Source of the DNA: Candidatus Saccharimonadota bacterium
GTDB taxonomy: Bacteria > Patescibacteriota > Saccharimonadia > Saccharimonadales > UBA4665
Assembly (NCBI GenBank): GCA_027314885.1
Contig: DAHUZY010000005.1
Span: forward strand, 1 to 39,623
Reading direction: 5' to 3'
DNA: 39,623 bases
Of the stretch, positions 1 through 9,640 are shown piece by piece (position 1 is the first letter of the stretch; each line of letters opens with the position of its first letter). A program made the translations under genes and the position numbers. The notes below the pieces were generated by a model. It ran no database searches. It saw only the letters and a list, made by a program, of their open reading frames with translations, and was not told where the DNA came from.

Positions 1-1167
1 TAGAGCAAACTCTATGGCCTCAGGGCGGTCGTGAACCAGAAACAGGTCCTTATCTCTCGTTTTACCGGACCTCTCTGCACCCAAAGCTACCGGCTCCATC
101 AAGATCTGCCCGTCTACGTCCCGATCGTCTTCTTCTGTCACCACTATCTCGTCGCAGTACTTCCCCGCGATTTCCCCCTGAACAGCACCTTTAGACTCGT
201 CCCTCCTGCCAGGGTTACCAAACAGCACAATCAGCTTGCCTTTTACAATTGGGCGGAAATCTCCGAGTAATTTCTCAAAACTATCGGGAGTATGGGCAAA
301 GTCTACTATGACGTCAAAATCCTGACCTTCTTCAATACGAGTCATTCTGCCTTCTACGCTTTTTAGAGCGGCAATCCCCTGCTCTATCTGCTCTTTTGTC
401 AGACCGAGCGAAATTCCTACACCGACCGCCGCAAGAGAGTTATACACATTAAATTCTCCGGGTAGCTGGCAATTAATCTCATACTCAACCCCCTTATATT
501 GCACCCGGTAGTGTGCGCCGCTCGGTCGCATGCGAATGTGTGCCGCTTTGAGCTCTCCTGAATTTACCCCGTAAAGAAGCGGGTGGGCAATATCGCTCGC
601 AAACCCTGCTGCATTCGGATCCTCGGCATTTATGATGCCGGTCCTTAGTCCTCTTTTATTGCGGTTGGTGAGCTTGAATAATTTACGCTTCGCCGCTACA
701 TATCTCGCAAACGTCCGGTGATAGTCCAGGTGCTCATGGGTCACATTGGTCATAACTGCAATGGAATACGGAATCCCCCATACACGGTTCTGGGCCAATG
801 CATGACTTGTGGTCTCAAGCACAAGCCATTCCACACCCTCTGTGCGCATCTGCTTAATCCGGTCAATCATTTCAGGCACACTGACGTTGGTCATATGGTG
901 TATCTGTGGCTGAATACTACCATTAACTCCGTAGCCAATGGTGCTCATAAGCCCTACCTTATACCCGGCCTCCCTGAGCATGCTATGAACAAGAAATGAA
1001 GTGGTAGTTTTACCATTTGTCCCCGTTACGCCAATTACCTTGAGGTTACGCGCCGGGAAACCGTTGAGGCTGTGGAGAATAACTGCCTCAAGAAGATGTC
1101 CATAGGGCTCTATAACCCAAAATAGGCGTTTGGGGATAAAGGCTTTCACCACTTTCCGGAAGCTCAT
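1..1167 (-). CDS. murE: UDP-N-acetylmuramyl-tripeptide synthetase (Mur ligase, MurE-like), 3' end cut off by window start
   Basis: Reverse-strand translation from ATG at 1167: MSFRKVVKAFIPKRLFWVIEPYGHLLEAVILHSLNGFPARNLKVIGVTGTNGKTTTSFLVHSMLREAGYKVGLMSTIGYGVNG..., with the Mur ligase GTNGKTTT motif and TNVxxEHLDYH. Absent from the ORF track because it is open at the window edge. Confidence 0.88.
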   Translation of the reverse strand, partial: MSFRKVVKAFIPKRLFWVIEPYGHLLEAVILHSLNGFPARNLKVIGVTGTNGKTTTSFLVHSMLREAGYKVGLMSTIGYGVNGSIQPQIHHMTNVSVPEMIDRIKQMRTEGVEWLVLETTSHALAQNRVWGIPYSIAVMTNVTHEHLDYHRTFARYVAAKRKLFKLTNRNKRGLRTGIINAEDPNAAGFASDIAHPLLYGVNSGELKAAHIRMRPSGAHYRVQYKGVEYEINCQLPGEFNVYNSLAAVGVGISLGLTKEQIEQGIAALKSVEGRMTRIEEGQDFDVIVDFAHTPDSFEKLLGDFRPIVKGKLIVLFGNPGRRDESKGAVQGEIAGKYCDEIVVTEEDDRDVDGQILMEPVALGAERSGKTRDKDLFLVHDRPEAIEFAL

Positions 1168-1275
1168 TGGTCTAAGTATAAAACCGTTTAGGCATTTGCC
1201 AAACGGAAACTCGTCTCAGTGTCTCTGCATGCTTTCGAGTGAATTAAAATAGAGCCTAGTGGTACGTACTTTTTA

Positions 1276-2640
1276 CTATTGGGGCAATTTTAGCTCGGTG
1301 CCGGCGGGAATGTGTTCGGCACTATCTCCGTAATAGCTATACACGTTCGCATTAAGTCGAGCCATGCGCTTGTCATAGGCTTCAATCTGAGCGTTCGTAG
1401 GTGCTGCATTTCCCCTGCGAATCAGCTCCTGCTTAGATAATGGCCATGGGTTCTGTCCTTCTTTCAATATAGCCTTGTGTAACTTATGTCCGGGGAAGCC
1501 CTCACCATGACGGCCGTGCGGTTGGGTTTGATGCGTAATACCGCCTCCGCTCTTTAGATCAAGATATATGCCTGCGCCTATACCGGCCAGCGCAACTGCA
1601 CCGATTACTCCACTCATGATCTTACGTTTTTTGCCCCGCTCTTCATCGCTGTAATAATTTCTGGCACGTTCCAGGCTAGTTTGAGTCTTCACTGCCACAA
1701 GCAAAGGCACGCTTCTTATGGCCTTTGCGGCCTTGCCCATTAAGCGTTTTACCCGTGCGCGTCTTCCTTCTTCCGATGTGTCTGAGAGTTCTTCGGAACC
1801 GTCGTCTTTCCCAAGCTCTTGAGTCGCAACCTCTTGGTCCTCTTCATCATCACTAACTTCTTGTTTGGAGCCCTCATCTTCAGGTTTTGCCGGTTCTTTA
1901 GCTGCCTCTTCTTCGGTGCCTTCATCAGCAGGTGGCTGCCATGACTTCAACTTATCAATCGATACATACTTAGATAAATATCTTCCGTCTTCTAACGTTT
2001 TTGTAACGATAGCAAATTCACTTCCGTCACTATTATCAGCGTCTTCCATGAAAGCTACTTCCCAATCGTCTTCCATCTCTCCAGAAGAGCGAAGTACACG
2101 AACCTTTGAACCAAGTGCTATGTTTACTTTTCGTGCCTGAATTTTCTCATGCTCTGCTTGTGTATTCTGCTTTGGCTCATCTTTTTCCTTCGCACTATCT
2201 TCCTGAAGCCGAGCCTTTTCCTTATCCTTAATGGACATGACCATGTCCCAAAGTTTTTCACTTTCTTTCTTGACGTCATGCCCTTTATTTCGCCTGCTGA
2301 GCAACTCCTCTTGTTGAGATAATTTTTCTAATATCACATCTGAGATATTCTGTTGCGACGTTTTATCTTGATTGTATTCAGCTTCCCCAAGTTTACGGGC
2401 AAGTGTGGTAACAGTCATTTTTTCGTAATCGTCTGCAGGAGAAGTGTTTTCTATCTCCTGTCTATGAGCGTCAAAAAAGCTATCAGGATTAATATATTGA
2501 CCGTTTGACGGATCATGGGCCTTGCCATCCCCATCCACATAGGGGCGACTATTTAAGTACGCATCCCATTCTTGCTGTGCTTGTCGCAATTCCGGGTTAA
2601 ATGCTTCTTGGACATCAATGTGTGAAGGCTGCTGTTCCAT
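1276..2640 (-). CDS. Hypothetical protein: long charged N-terminal region, one TM segment, short LysM-like C-terminal tail
   Basis: 454-aa ORF; TM IMSGVIGAVALAGIGAGIYL; C-terminus NANVYSYYGDSAEHIPAGTELKLPQ resembles the end of a LysM motif. Confidence 0.7.
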   Translation of the reverse strand: MEQQPSHIDVQEAFNPELRQAQQEWDAYLNSRPYVDGDGKAHDPSNGQYINPDSFFDAHRQEIENTSPADDYEKMTVTTLARKLGEAEYNQDKTSQQNISDVILEKLSQQEELLSRRNKGHDVKKESEKLWDMVMSIKDKEKARLQEDSAKEKDEPKQNTQAEHEKIQARKVNIALGSKVRVLRSSGEMEDDWEVAFMEDADNSDGSEFAIVTKTLEDGRYLSKYVSIDKLKSWQPPADEGTEEEAAKEPAKPEDEGSKQEVSDDEEDQEVATQELGKDDGSEELSDTSEEGRRARVKRLMGKAAKAIRSVPLLVAVKTQTSLERARNYYSDEERGKKRKIMSGVIGAVALAGIGAGIYLDLKSGGGITHQTQPHGRHGEGFPGHKLHKAILKEGQNPWPLSKQELIRRGNAAPTNAQIEAYDKRMARLNANVYSYYGDSAEHIPAGTELKLPQ

Positions 2641-2782
2641 AATTTTCGATATATTTTTTGTTATTTAATTATTGTTGATTACAACACATACTATAGCAAA
2701 AGAAATATATATTGTCAACTGTTTTACTTTCATTTTGTTGTTTCTGCAAATAATATGTACTGCTTAATGTTATGCTATGGTC

Positions 2783-3841
2783 ATGATACTACTGGGCATA
2801 GAAAGCAGTTGCGACGAAACCGCTGCTGCAGTAGTAGAAAATGGCACGACACTACATAGTTCAGTTGTAGCTTCAAGCCTTGCTCTGCACGCAAGACACG
2901 GGGGTGTTGTGCCAGAGATTGCCGCCCGTAGTCATATAGAGGTCATATTGCCCGTTATCCAGCAAGCACTCGACAATGCCCACTATACTTGGGAGCAGAT
3001 TGATGCAATAGCCGTGACAATGGGGCCCGGTCTGGAAGGAAGCCTTCTCATTGGCGTCATGACTGCCCGCACACTCGCCATCATTCACAACAAATCGTTA
3101 ATAGGTGTTAACCATGTAGAGGCACACGTCTATGCAAACTTTATAAGCAAATCTCTCTTCCCTGGGGTCACCGTAAGCACTAAACCACCAACATTTCCAC
3201 TACTTGCAGTAATTGTCTCTGGTGGACACACCGAACTTGTACTATTTCACAGTCACGGCACCCACCAAGTACTTGGGCAAACTCTCGACGATGCGGTTGG
3301 CGAAGCATTTGACAAGGTTGCTAAGATGCTCGGCCTCCCCTACCCCGGCGGCCCATCTGTTTCAGAAGCAGCCAAACACGGCAATCCCCGGGCCTTTTCG
3401 CTCCCAAAGCCACAGGTTAGTCCCTATGACTTTAGTTTTTCGGGCCTCAAAACGGCTGTTTTAAGACTTGCGCAGGCCCAAGTTGGCGAAGAATACGACT
3501 TTCCTTCTATAAAGCTAGCTGAGCGCCTCTCTGAAGCTCAGAAACGCAACATTGCGGCTAGCTTTGAGCATACAGCAGCTGAAATAATTGTTAGTAAAGC
3601 GAAGAAAGCATTTGATGCCTATCATCCAAAAAGCGTGGTACTCGCTGGTGGCGTTGCAGCCAATAATGAACTGAGGCGACAGCTTATAAGTACTTTTGAT
3701 CTTCCTATTGCCTTCACTGATCCGGTACTCTGTACCGACAATGCTGCCATGGTAGCAAGCCTCGGATACTTTCAGATCGCTGATCAGCAACCCCTGTCAG
3801 ACCCCTTTAGTTTGGTTGTGGCACCCCATCTTTCACTGTAA
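2783..3841 (+). CDS. tsaD: tRNA N6-adenosine threonylcarbamoyltransferase TsaD
   Basis: LGIESSCDETAAAVV, HGGVVPEIAARSHIE, VNHVEAHVYAN, VLAGGVAANNELRRQL motifs. ATG 2783 preferred to 2777 because -10-like TATGCT lies 6 nt upstream. Confidence 0.95.
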   Translation: MILLGIESSCDETAAAVVENGTTLHSSVVASSLALHARHGGVVPEIAARSHIEVILPVIQQALDNAHYTWEQIDAIAVTMGPGLEGSLLIGVMTARTLAIIHNKSLIGVNHVEAHVYANFISKSLFPGVTVSTKPPTFPLLAVIVSGGHTELVLFHSHGTHQVLGQTLDDAVGEAFDKVAKMLGLPYPGGPSVSEAAKHGNPRAFSLPKPQVSPYDFSFSGLKTAVLRLAQAQVGEEYDFPSIKLAERLSEAQKRNIAASFEHTAAEIIVSKAKKAFDAYHPKSVVLAGGVAANNELRRQLISTFDLPIAFTDPVLCTDNAAMVASLGYFQIADQQPLSDPFSLVVAPHLSL

Positions 3842-3891
3842 ACCTCTCGGTTTTTTTCAAGAGGTACTCTTGAGCTGATATTATAGTCGTT

Positions 3892-6531
3892 GTGAAGCTA
3901 CCAAAACAGTATGACGCAAAGCAATATGAGACAGATATCTATATGCTCTGGGAGCAAAGTGGTGTATTCACCGCTGACCCAACAAGCTCAAGAGAACATT
4001 ATGCAATCAGTATGCCACCCCCTAACGAAACGGGGACGTTAAGCATTGGGCATGCACTGTTTATCACCCTTCAAGATATACTGGCCAGGCATGCCCGACA
4101 GCAGGGCAAAGACGTGCTCTGGCTGCCCGGTACCGACCACGCCGCACTGCCTGTTAATGCCATCATCGAGAAACAACTGCTCAAAGAAGGCACGACCAAA
4201 CACGCCATTGGGCGCGAAGAGTTCCTGCGCCGGACCCGCGAGTTTGTCGGCAATAGCCGCCAGACCATGCTTGGGCAGATGAGAATGATGGGCGCTAGCG
4301 CTGACTGGACAAGACTGCGCTACACCTTGGATGAGGCGCTGAATCGCTGCGTCAACGAAACTTTCGTCAAGATGTATCATGACGGCCTCATTTATAGAGG
4401 TAATCGGATTGTGAATTGGGACCCAGAACTGGAAACCAATGTTTCTGATGATGAGGTTATGTACGAGGAAGAGCAGGGGACGTTTTATACCTTTCGTTAC
4501 GGGCCCTTCGAGATCGGTACCGCACGTCCGGAGACCAAGTTTGCCGACAAATATGTGGTCATGCATCCGAGCGATAAACGTTACGCCCAGTATAAACACG
4601 GTGATACACTCAAGGTTGAGTGGATTAATGGACCGGTTACTGCGACCGTTATCAAAGATGAGGCTGTTGATCCGAGTTTTGGCACGGGAGTTATGACAAT
4701 TACCCCTTGGCATAGTCTGGTTGACTTCGAGATCGCTGAACGACACGGACTAGACAAAGAACAGATCATTGACCTTCACGGGAACCTGTTGCCGGTAGCA
4801 GGGGAGTTCGCTGGCATGAGTATTGCAGAAGCACGCCCGCGCATCGTCGAGAAGCTCAAAAATAAGGGCTTACTCATTAAGACAGACACCGACTATGTAC
4901 ATCATGTGGCAATTAACGAACGGGGCAGGGGGGTAATTGAACCACAAATCCGTTTACAGTGGTTTGTTGACGTCAATAAGCCTGTCGTTCCCTGGAAAGG
5001 AAAGAAGCAATCTCTTAAAGCGGTATTGCAGCAGGTGGTCAGAGACAAAGAAGTCCAGATAATTCCGCCTCGCTTTGAAAAAATCTATTTTAACTGGATA
5101 GATAATCTGCGCGATTGGTGTATTAGTCGTCAAATCTGGTGGGGACACCGCATTCCTGTTTGGTATCGCACTGACCCAAACGGACAACAGGCAACCTATG
5201 TTGGCATCCAGCCACCAACGGACAGCGGTGAAGGCGAGCACAATTGGAGACAAGACCCAGATACACTTGATACCTGGTTTAGTTCTGCGCTCTGGACTTG
5301 GAGTACCTTAATAGATCCCGAGCTCGCGCTGGATTACAACCTGCCGTTTGAAGAACTCTTGAAAAATAGTCCGGATTTTCAGGCGTATCATCCTACCAAC
5401 GTCATGGAAACCGGATGGGACATTCTCTTTTTCTGGGTTGCCCGCATGATTCTTGCTACTACTTATATGACCGGCCAAATACCCTTTAGAGATGTGTACT
5501 TACATGGCTTGGTACGGGCCGAGGACGGCAAGAAAATGAGCAAGAGCCGTCCAGAGTCCATCATTGAACCCCAAACCGTCATAGACACATATGGCACCGA
5601 CGCGCTCAGAATGGCCCTCATCATGGGAGTCAGCCCAGGCAATGATCAAAGCTGGGGCAGGGGAAAGGTCGAGGCTAACCGAAACTTCTGCAATAAGATT
5701 TGGAATATAGCCCGCTATTGCGAGACGGTGGTTGGTTCCAGCTGGTCAAACGAAAACCCCGTGCCCGCCAGCCCTGCCGATCACTGGATACTTGCTCGGC
5801 TTGCCACTATCCAAAGCGGCATCGGCTCAGACCTCGATAAGTACCGTTTTAGTGAAGCCTACGACAAGCTTTATCACTTCATCTGGAACGACCTGGCTGA
5901 TTGGTACATTGAGGCCAGCAAAACTGATCCGAATAACCAACTACTTTCATATTTACTAAAAGCTATATTAATACTGGCTCATCCGTTTGCTCCCTTTGTC
6001 ACTGAAACTATATGGCAGACATTACCTGCAAGAGACGGCACTCTGGCAAGCCAACCGCTTGTCACTTTGGTTACCGGAGACAAGAAACAGGCGACAGCAT
6101 TTGAGAAAGTCCAGGCAATTGTGGGCGAAGCGCGTTTTATAATGAAGTCGCTTCATGCCCAAAGGCCGTCGCTCTTTTATGCTGACAACCTATTCATGAC
6201 ACATAATGGTGCCGTTATCCAGCACCTGGCACGACTTAACAAGGTAGCCATAGGAGATCCGGATTCAGCTCAAGATAATATCCACCTTACAACGAGTAAA
6301 TTTAATTGCTGGCTTGATATTCCCAAGCATAAGGCACACAGCTATCTTGATAACCTCACAAAAAAACAAGCTACTGAAGCAGCTACAATTAAACAACTCA
6401 AGCAACGTCTCGCCAACGAAGCATATGTGAAAAACGCTCCGGAGCACGTGGTAATGCAGACCAGGGAACAGCTTAAGACAGCCGAGGAAGCTCTTGAGAG
6501 TCTACAGCAAGAAGCTGCCCGCTTTCGCTAA
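3892..6531 (+). CDS. valS: Valyl-tRNA synthetase (GTG start)
   Basis: 879 aa; PPPNETGTLSIGHAL (HIGH-like), GTDHAALPV, GKKMSKSRPESIIEP (KMSKS), C-terminal coiled coil. Confidence 0.94.
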   Translation: MKLPKQYDAKQYETDIYMLWEQSGVFTADPTSSREHYAISMPPPNETGTLSIGHALFITLQDILARHARQQGKDVLWLPGTDHAALPVNAIIEKQLLKEGTTKHAIGREEFLRRTREFVGNSRQTMLGQMRMMGASADWTRLRYTLDEALNRCVNETFVKMYHDGLIYRGNRIVNWDPELETNVSDDEVMYEEEQGTFYTFRYGPFEIGTARPETKFADKYVVMHPSDKRYAQYKHGDTLKVEWINGPVTATVIKDEAVDPSFGTGVMTITPWHSLVDFEIAERHGLDKEQIIDLHGNLLPVAGEFAGMSIAEARPRIVEKLKNKGLLIKTDTDYVHHVAINERGRGVIEPQIRLQWFVDVNKPVVPWKGKKQSLKAVLQQVVRDKEVQIIPPRFEKIYFNWIDNLRDWCISRQIWWGHRIPVWYRTDPNGQQATYVGIQPPTDSGEGEHNWRQDPDTLDTWFSSALWTWSTLIDPELALDYNLPFEELLKNSPDFQAYHPTNVMETGWDILFFWVARMILATTYMTGQIPFRDVYLHGLVRAEDGKKMSKSRPESIIEPQTVIDTYGTDALRMALIMGVSPGNDQSWGRGKVEANRNFCNKIWNIARYCETVVGSSWSNENPVPASPADHWILARLATIQSGIGSDLDKYRFSEAYDKLYHFIWNDLADWYIEASKTDPNNQLLSYLLKAILILAHPFAPFVTETIWQTLPARDGTLASQPLVTLVTGDKKQATAFEKVQAIVGEARFIMKSLHAQRPSLFYADNLFMTHNGAVIQHLARLNKVAIGDPDSAQDNIHLTTSKFNCWLDIPKHKAHSYLDNLTKKQATEAATIKQLKQRLANEAYVKNAPEHVVMQTREQLKTAEEALESLQQEAARFR

Positions 6532-7370
6532 TCGCTGAGCGCTTCTGGCTCGAGCGCTTTTTTTACTCGTGCCAGAGACTCGCCAAGACGAGAATCATCA
6601 AACCATAGTACGTGCCAGCCAAGCCTGTTAGCCGCTGCTAGATTTGCATTGTTATCATCAATCAGGAGAATCTCCTCCGGCGAACAGCCTGCCTTTTCTT
6701 CAGCAATCTCATAAATCTTCTTTTCAGGCTTAATCGCGCCCACCACGGAAGAATCGACAATAGCGCTGTAGTGAATAGTCGGCAACTGCCGGCTACGGCG
6801 CATGCTCTCTATAAGGCCTGGCATAGTGTTGGTCAGCAACCCTACTTTATAGTGCTCACTGGCCCACACAAGCAGCTCTTGCATATCGGTAATTGGCTCT
6901 ACGCTATCCAGGTAATAATCCTGCCAGCTTAGTTCTTTTAATCCTACCTGCTTAGCTAATATGGCATTGAACTGCTCTACGCTCATCTCCCCTCGGCAAA
7001 CCTCATCGTTATAACGCCAGAAAGTTGATTCGATAATCTCAATGTCAATTCCGGTCGCGAGCGATAATTTGTCGAAGGCATGTTGCCAAAAATAGATAAG
7101 GCAGCCATTCACATCAAAATATACAAACTTGGCGCCCCCCTTAGTTCTACCGAGTGCATTCGGACTCCTGCCTACTAAATCATCTAAACTGACTCCGAGT
7201 GCAGCTGCAATTGCTTGAACAGTAAAAATAGAAGGGGCTTTGATTGCGCCACGCTCAATTTTAGTTAGAGTAGAGAAGCTTAAGTCAGCTTTGTGACATA
7301 ACTGCTGCTGAGTCAAACCTGCCGTTAAACGGGCTGATTGCAACCGTTTCCCCAACCCTCGCTCATCCAT
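6528..7370 (-). CDS. XRE-family helix-turn-helix domain fused to a HAD-superfamily hydrolase
   Basis: N-term LGKRLQSARLTAGLTQQQLCHKADLSFSTLTKIERG (HTH_XRE); C-term VYFDVNGCLIYF, LLTNTMPG, IKPEKKIYEIA, ILLIDDNNANLAAANRLGW (HAD motifs I-IV). Confidence 0.85.
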   Translation of the reverse strand: MDERGLGKRLQSARLTAGLTQQQLCHKADLSFSTLTKIERGAIKAPSIFTVQAIAAALGVSLDDLVGRSPNALGRTKGGAKFVYFDVNGCLIYFWQHAFDKLSLATGIDIEIIESTFWRYNDEVCRGEMSVEQFNAILAKQVGLKELSWQDYYLDSVEPITDMQELLVWASEHYKVGLLTNTMPGLIESMRRSRQLPTIHYSAIVDSSVVGAIKPEKKIYEIAEEKAGCSPEEILLIDDNNANLAAANRLGWHVLWFDDSRLGESLARVKKALEPEALSD

Positions 7371-7418
7371 TGCGGAATCATATCATAATTAACTTGCTAA
7401 GCAATATTATCCTGGCTT

Positions 7419-7610
7419 TTACAGATGAAAAGTAGTCAAAACGGTCCAGAACACAATTGTACTAAGTATAAAAACAACAGCCACAATAATTGCTACATTT
7501 TGGTTATTCCCATATCCTACGCGGCGACCCAAGCGCGAGTATGCAAAGGCTGCTACACCGGCACCGAAAAAGAGGGAATATAGAAATATCATTGCATAGC
7601 TATTGTACAA
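7419..7610 (-). CDS. Small two-TM membrane protein
   Basis: 63-aa ORF directly downstream of the HIT gene on the same strand; two hydrophobic segments. Confidence 0.55.
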   Translation of the reverse strand: MYNSYAMIFLYSLFFGAGVAAFAYSRLGRRVGYGNNQNVAIIVAVVFILSTIVFWTVLTTFHL

Positions 7611-8009
7611 CTAAAACGCAAGCTTCTTGGCCATATCTGCCAAAGCGACATGGTTTGGTTGCTGGTTTTGGTCTGGCACATACAGCGACTCTGCCAAGGT
7701 TGAAAACGGATATACATGTACATGGGCGTGGGGAACATCGATACCAACAACAGAAATACCTACATACGGTGGGCTCAGTACTGTGCGGATTCTGCGTCCG
7801 ACCTTCTGGACAGTTGCCATAACCGCCTGGTAATCTGCTTCGTTGAGGTCCCAGAGGAACTCCACCTGTCTTTTGGGTATAACCAAGGTATGTCCCGATT
7901 GCTTTGGGTGAATGTCTAAAAAGGCAAGTGTCTTTTCATCTTCATACACCTTATGGGCCGGTATTTCCCCTTTGATGATTTTTGTGAAGATGCTGTCATT
8001 CATACACAC
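7611..8009 (-). CDS. HIT family hydrolase (start may be ATG near 8003)
   Basis: DSIFTKIIKGEIPAHKVYEDEKTLAFLDIHPKQSGHTLVIPK...VPHAHVHVYPF with HIT triad HAHVHVYP. Confidence 0.93.
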   Translation of the reverse strand: MCMNDSIFTKIIKGEIPAHKVYEDEKTLAFLDIHPKQSGHTLVIPKRQVEFLWDLNEADYQAVMATVQKVGRRIRTVLSPPYVGISVVGIDVPHAHVHVYPFSTLAESLYVPDQNQQPNHVALADMAKKLAF

Positions 8010-8054
8010 AGTATAGCTTTTTTTAGCAGAGCAGGGCAGAGTACAATTAAGGAT

Positions 8055-9194
8055 ATGAGCGGGGCTCGTAAGCTGGCGGCAATCATTTTCTCAGTTGTTC
8101 TCGTGCTCGGTTTGCTCGGTGTTGCATTGGGGTTCAGCATTCGGCCGCTGACACAGCCCAAAACGGTGCAAAGTTGGCTCAGTCAAAGCAACTTATATTC
8201 CCACATAACTGACGTAGTCGCGCAAAAGGCACAGAGAGCCATTTACAGCAACGTTCCTGGCGGAATAGGCATAAGCAGCACAATTATCCAAAAAGCCGCT
8301 TCTGAGGCCTTTCCTGCGTCTTCAGTAGACCATGATGTCCAGAAGTTTATTGCTAGCAATTACGCCTGGCTTGGCGGAGCTGTCCAAAAGCCAACTTTTA
8401 TGATCGACTTATCCAAACAAAAGCAACAGTTTGTTACTTCGATTGCTGAACAGGCTATAGCCACCCATTTTAAGGGGTTGCCTCCGTGCAGCCTGGCCCA
8501 GATGCTGCAGCTTCAGAGCCCCAATCCGCTGCTACTGAGCTGTCTCCCGGCCGGTATTAGCGTTCAGACCGCTACAACATACGCCAGTCAGCAACTGGGT
8601 AATGTCGGCGGATATTTAGATAGCCCGATCATCACCGCAGACTCTGTCAGCACAAAAGGCATCAATAAGGGCGGAGAGCCGTATTATAAAGAGCTCTCTT
8701 TTCTGCCTTCTGCTTATCAATGGGGGAGGCGTCTAATCTGGATCTCCATTGTTTGTATAGCTCTGAGCGTCACTATTTTGCTGCTGGCAACCAGAAAACG
8801 GCGATACGGCATAGGACTGATCGCCGCAGCAACAGCTATGAGCGGGGCATTACTTTTCGTTGCCGGGGCACTGACAGGAAACATCCTCCTTTCAACCCAA
8901 AAGAGACTACTTCAACACATAAGCGACAAGCCCTTCCAGCAGAGCGTTGTCGCATTTTTCCACCTATTTCGCACTGAGCTCAACCACACATATGAGCATT
9001 TTGCAGAGATCTACCTATCTCTAGCTATTGTCTTGTTCATATATCTCCTCGTGGCACATATACGGACAAAGCGGCAAATTAAAACCGCGAGAGGGCCGCT
9101 CAACTCTTCCCAACAGCAATCTTCAGATAGTAATCAGGGTGCATCAAATATCAAACGGCGGCCACCCGCTAAACCACCGAGGCTTATACAGTAG
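8055..9194 (+). CDS. Multi-TM hypothetical membrane protein
   Basis: ORF track begins at 7953, but ATG 8055 follows TACAAT by 7 nt and avoids overlap with the divergent HIT gene; N-terminal TM and several C-terminal TMs. Confidence 0.7.
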   Translation: MSGARKLAAIIFSVVLVLGLLGVALGFSIRPLTQPKTVQSWLSQSNLYSHITDVVAQKAQRAIYSNVPGGIGISSTIIQKAASEAFPASSVDHDVQKFIASNYAWLGGAVQKPTFMIDLSKQKQQFVTSIAEQAIATHFKGLPPCSLAQMLQLQSPNPLLLSCLPAGISVQTATTYASQQLGNVGGYLDSPIITADSVSTKGINKGGEPYYKELSFLPSAYQWGRRLIWISIVCIALSVTILLLATRKRRYGIGLIAAATAMSGALLFVAGALTGNILLSTQKRLLQHISDKPFQQSVVAFFHLFRTELNHTYEHFAEIYLSLAIVLFIYLLVAHIRTKRQIKTARGPLNSSQQQSSDSNQGASNIKRRPPAKPPRLIQ

Positions 9195-9216
9195 TCTGCA
9201 TGACTGGTCATAAAAC

Positions 9217-9309
9217 TGGCGGAGAGGGAGGGATTCGAACCCTCGCGGGAGATTGCTCCCCCCTATCGATTTAGCAAACCGACCCCTTCAGCCTCTTGGG
9301 TACCTCTCC
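9217..9309 (-). tRNA. tRNA-Ser (anticodon GCU), CCA encoded
   Basis: Reverse strand GGAGAGGTACCCAAGAGGCTGAAGGGGTCGGTTTGCTAAATCGA...GGGTTCGAATCCCTCCCTCTCCGCCA; 7-bp acceptor, long variable arm, GCT anticodon. Confidence 0.93.
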
Positions 9310-9640
9310 GTAAACAAGCCTACTACAAGACTATAGTATAGCTCATCTAGTTAATTGGCGGAACACTCGGGTCTGGAACTTTCCAGGGTTTTCGCCAGCT
9401 TATTCGCTCCGCCTTTTCAAAAAACGGGACACTTTGGCTGGACATGTCCCATTTCTGAAAGCATTATATCTGAAAAATGGCACAAATGGGACACGGGTTG
9501 CCTTAAAAAAGCTGTCCCGTTTTAATAACGTCAACACCTTAAAATGAGACAAATGAGACACTTTAAAAGGGTTTAGCGGATGGCGTAAATTAAACCAAAA
9601 TTAATTTGATTTATCTACAAGCTTATGTTAATATAATGAT

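Noticed and set aside
31-999. Plus-strand ORFs 31-270 and 718-999
   Set aside because: Antisense to the murE frame, which has clear Mur ligase motifs.
1865-2140. 91-aa plus-strand ORF, and similar shadow ORFs antisense to tsaD, valS, PrgI and VirB4
   Set aside because: Low-complexity antisense translations of strongly supported genes.
9421-9565. Scattered (G/A)GACA motifs (GGGACACTTT, GGACATGTCC, TGGGACACGG, TGAGACACTTT) as an iteron origin
   Set aside because: Spacing is irregular and no replication initiator is nearby; mentioned only as possible recombinase-site context.
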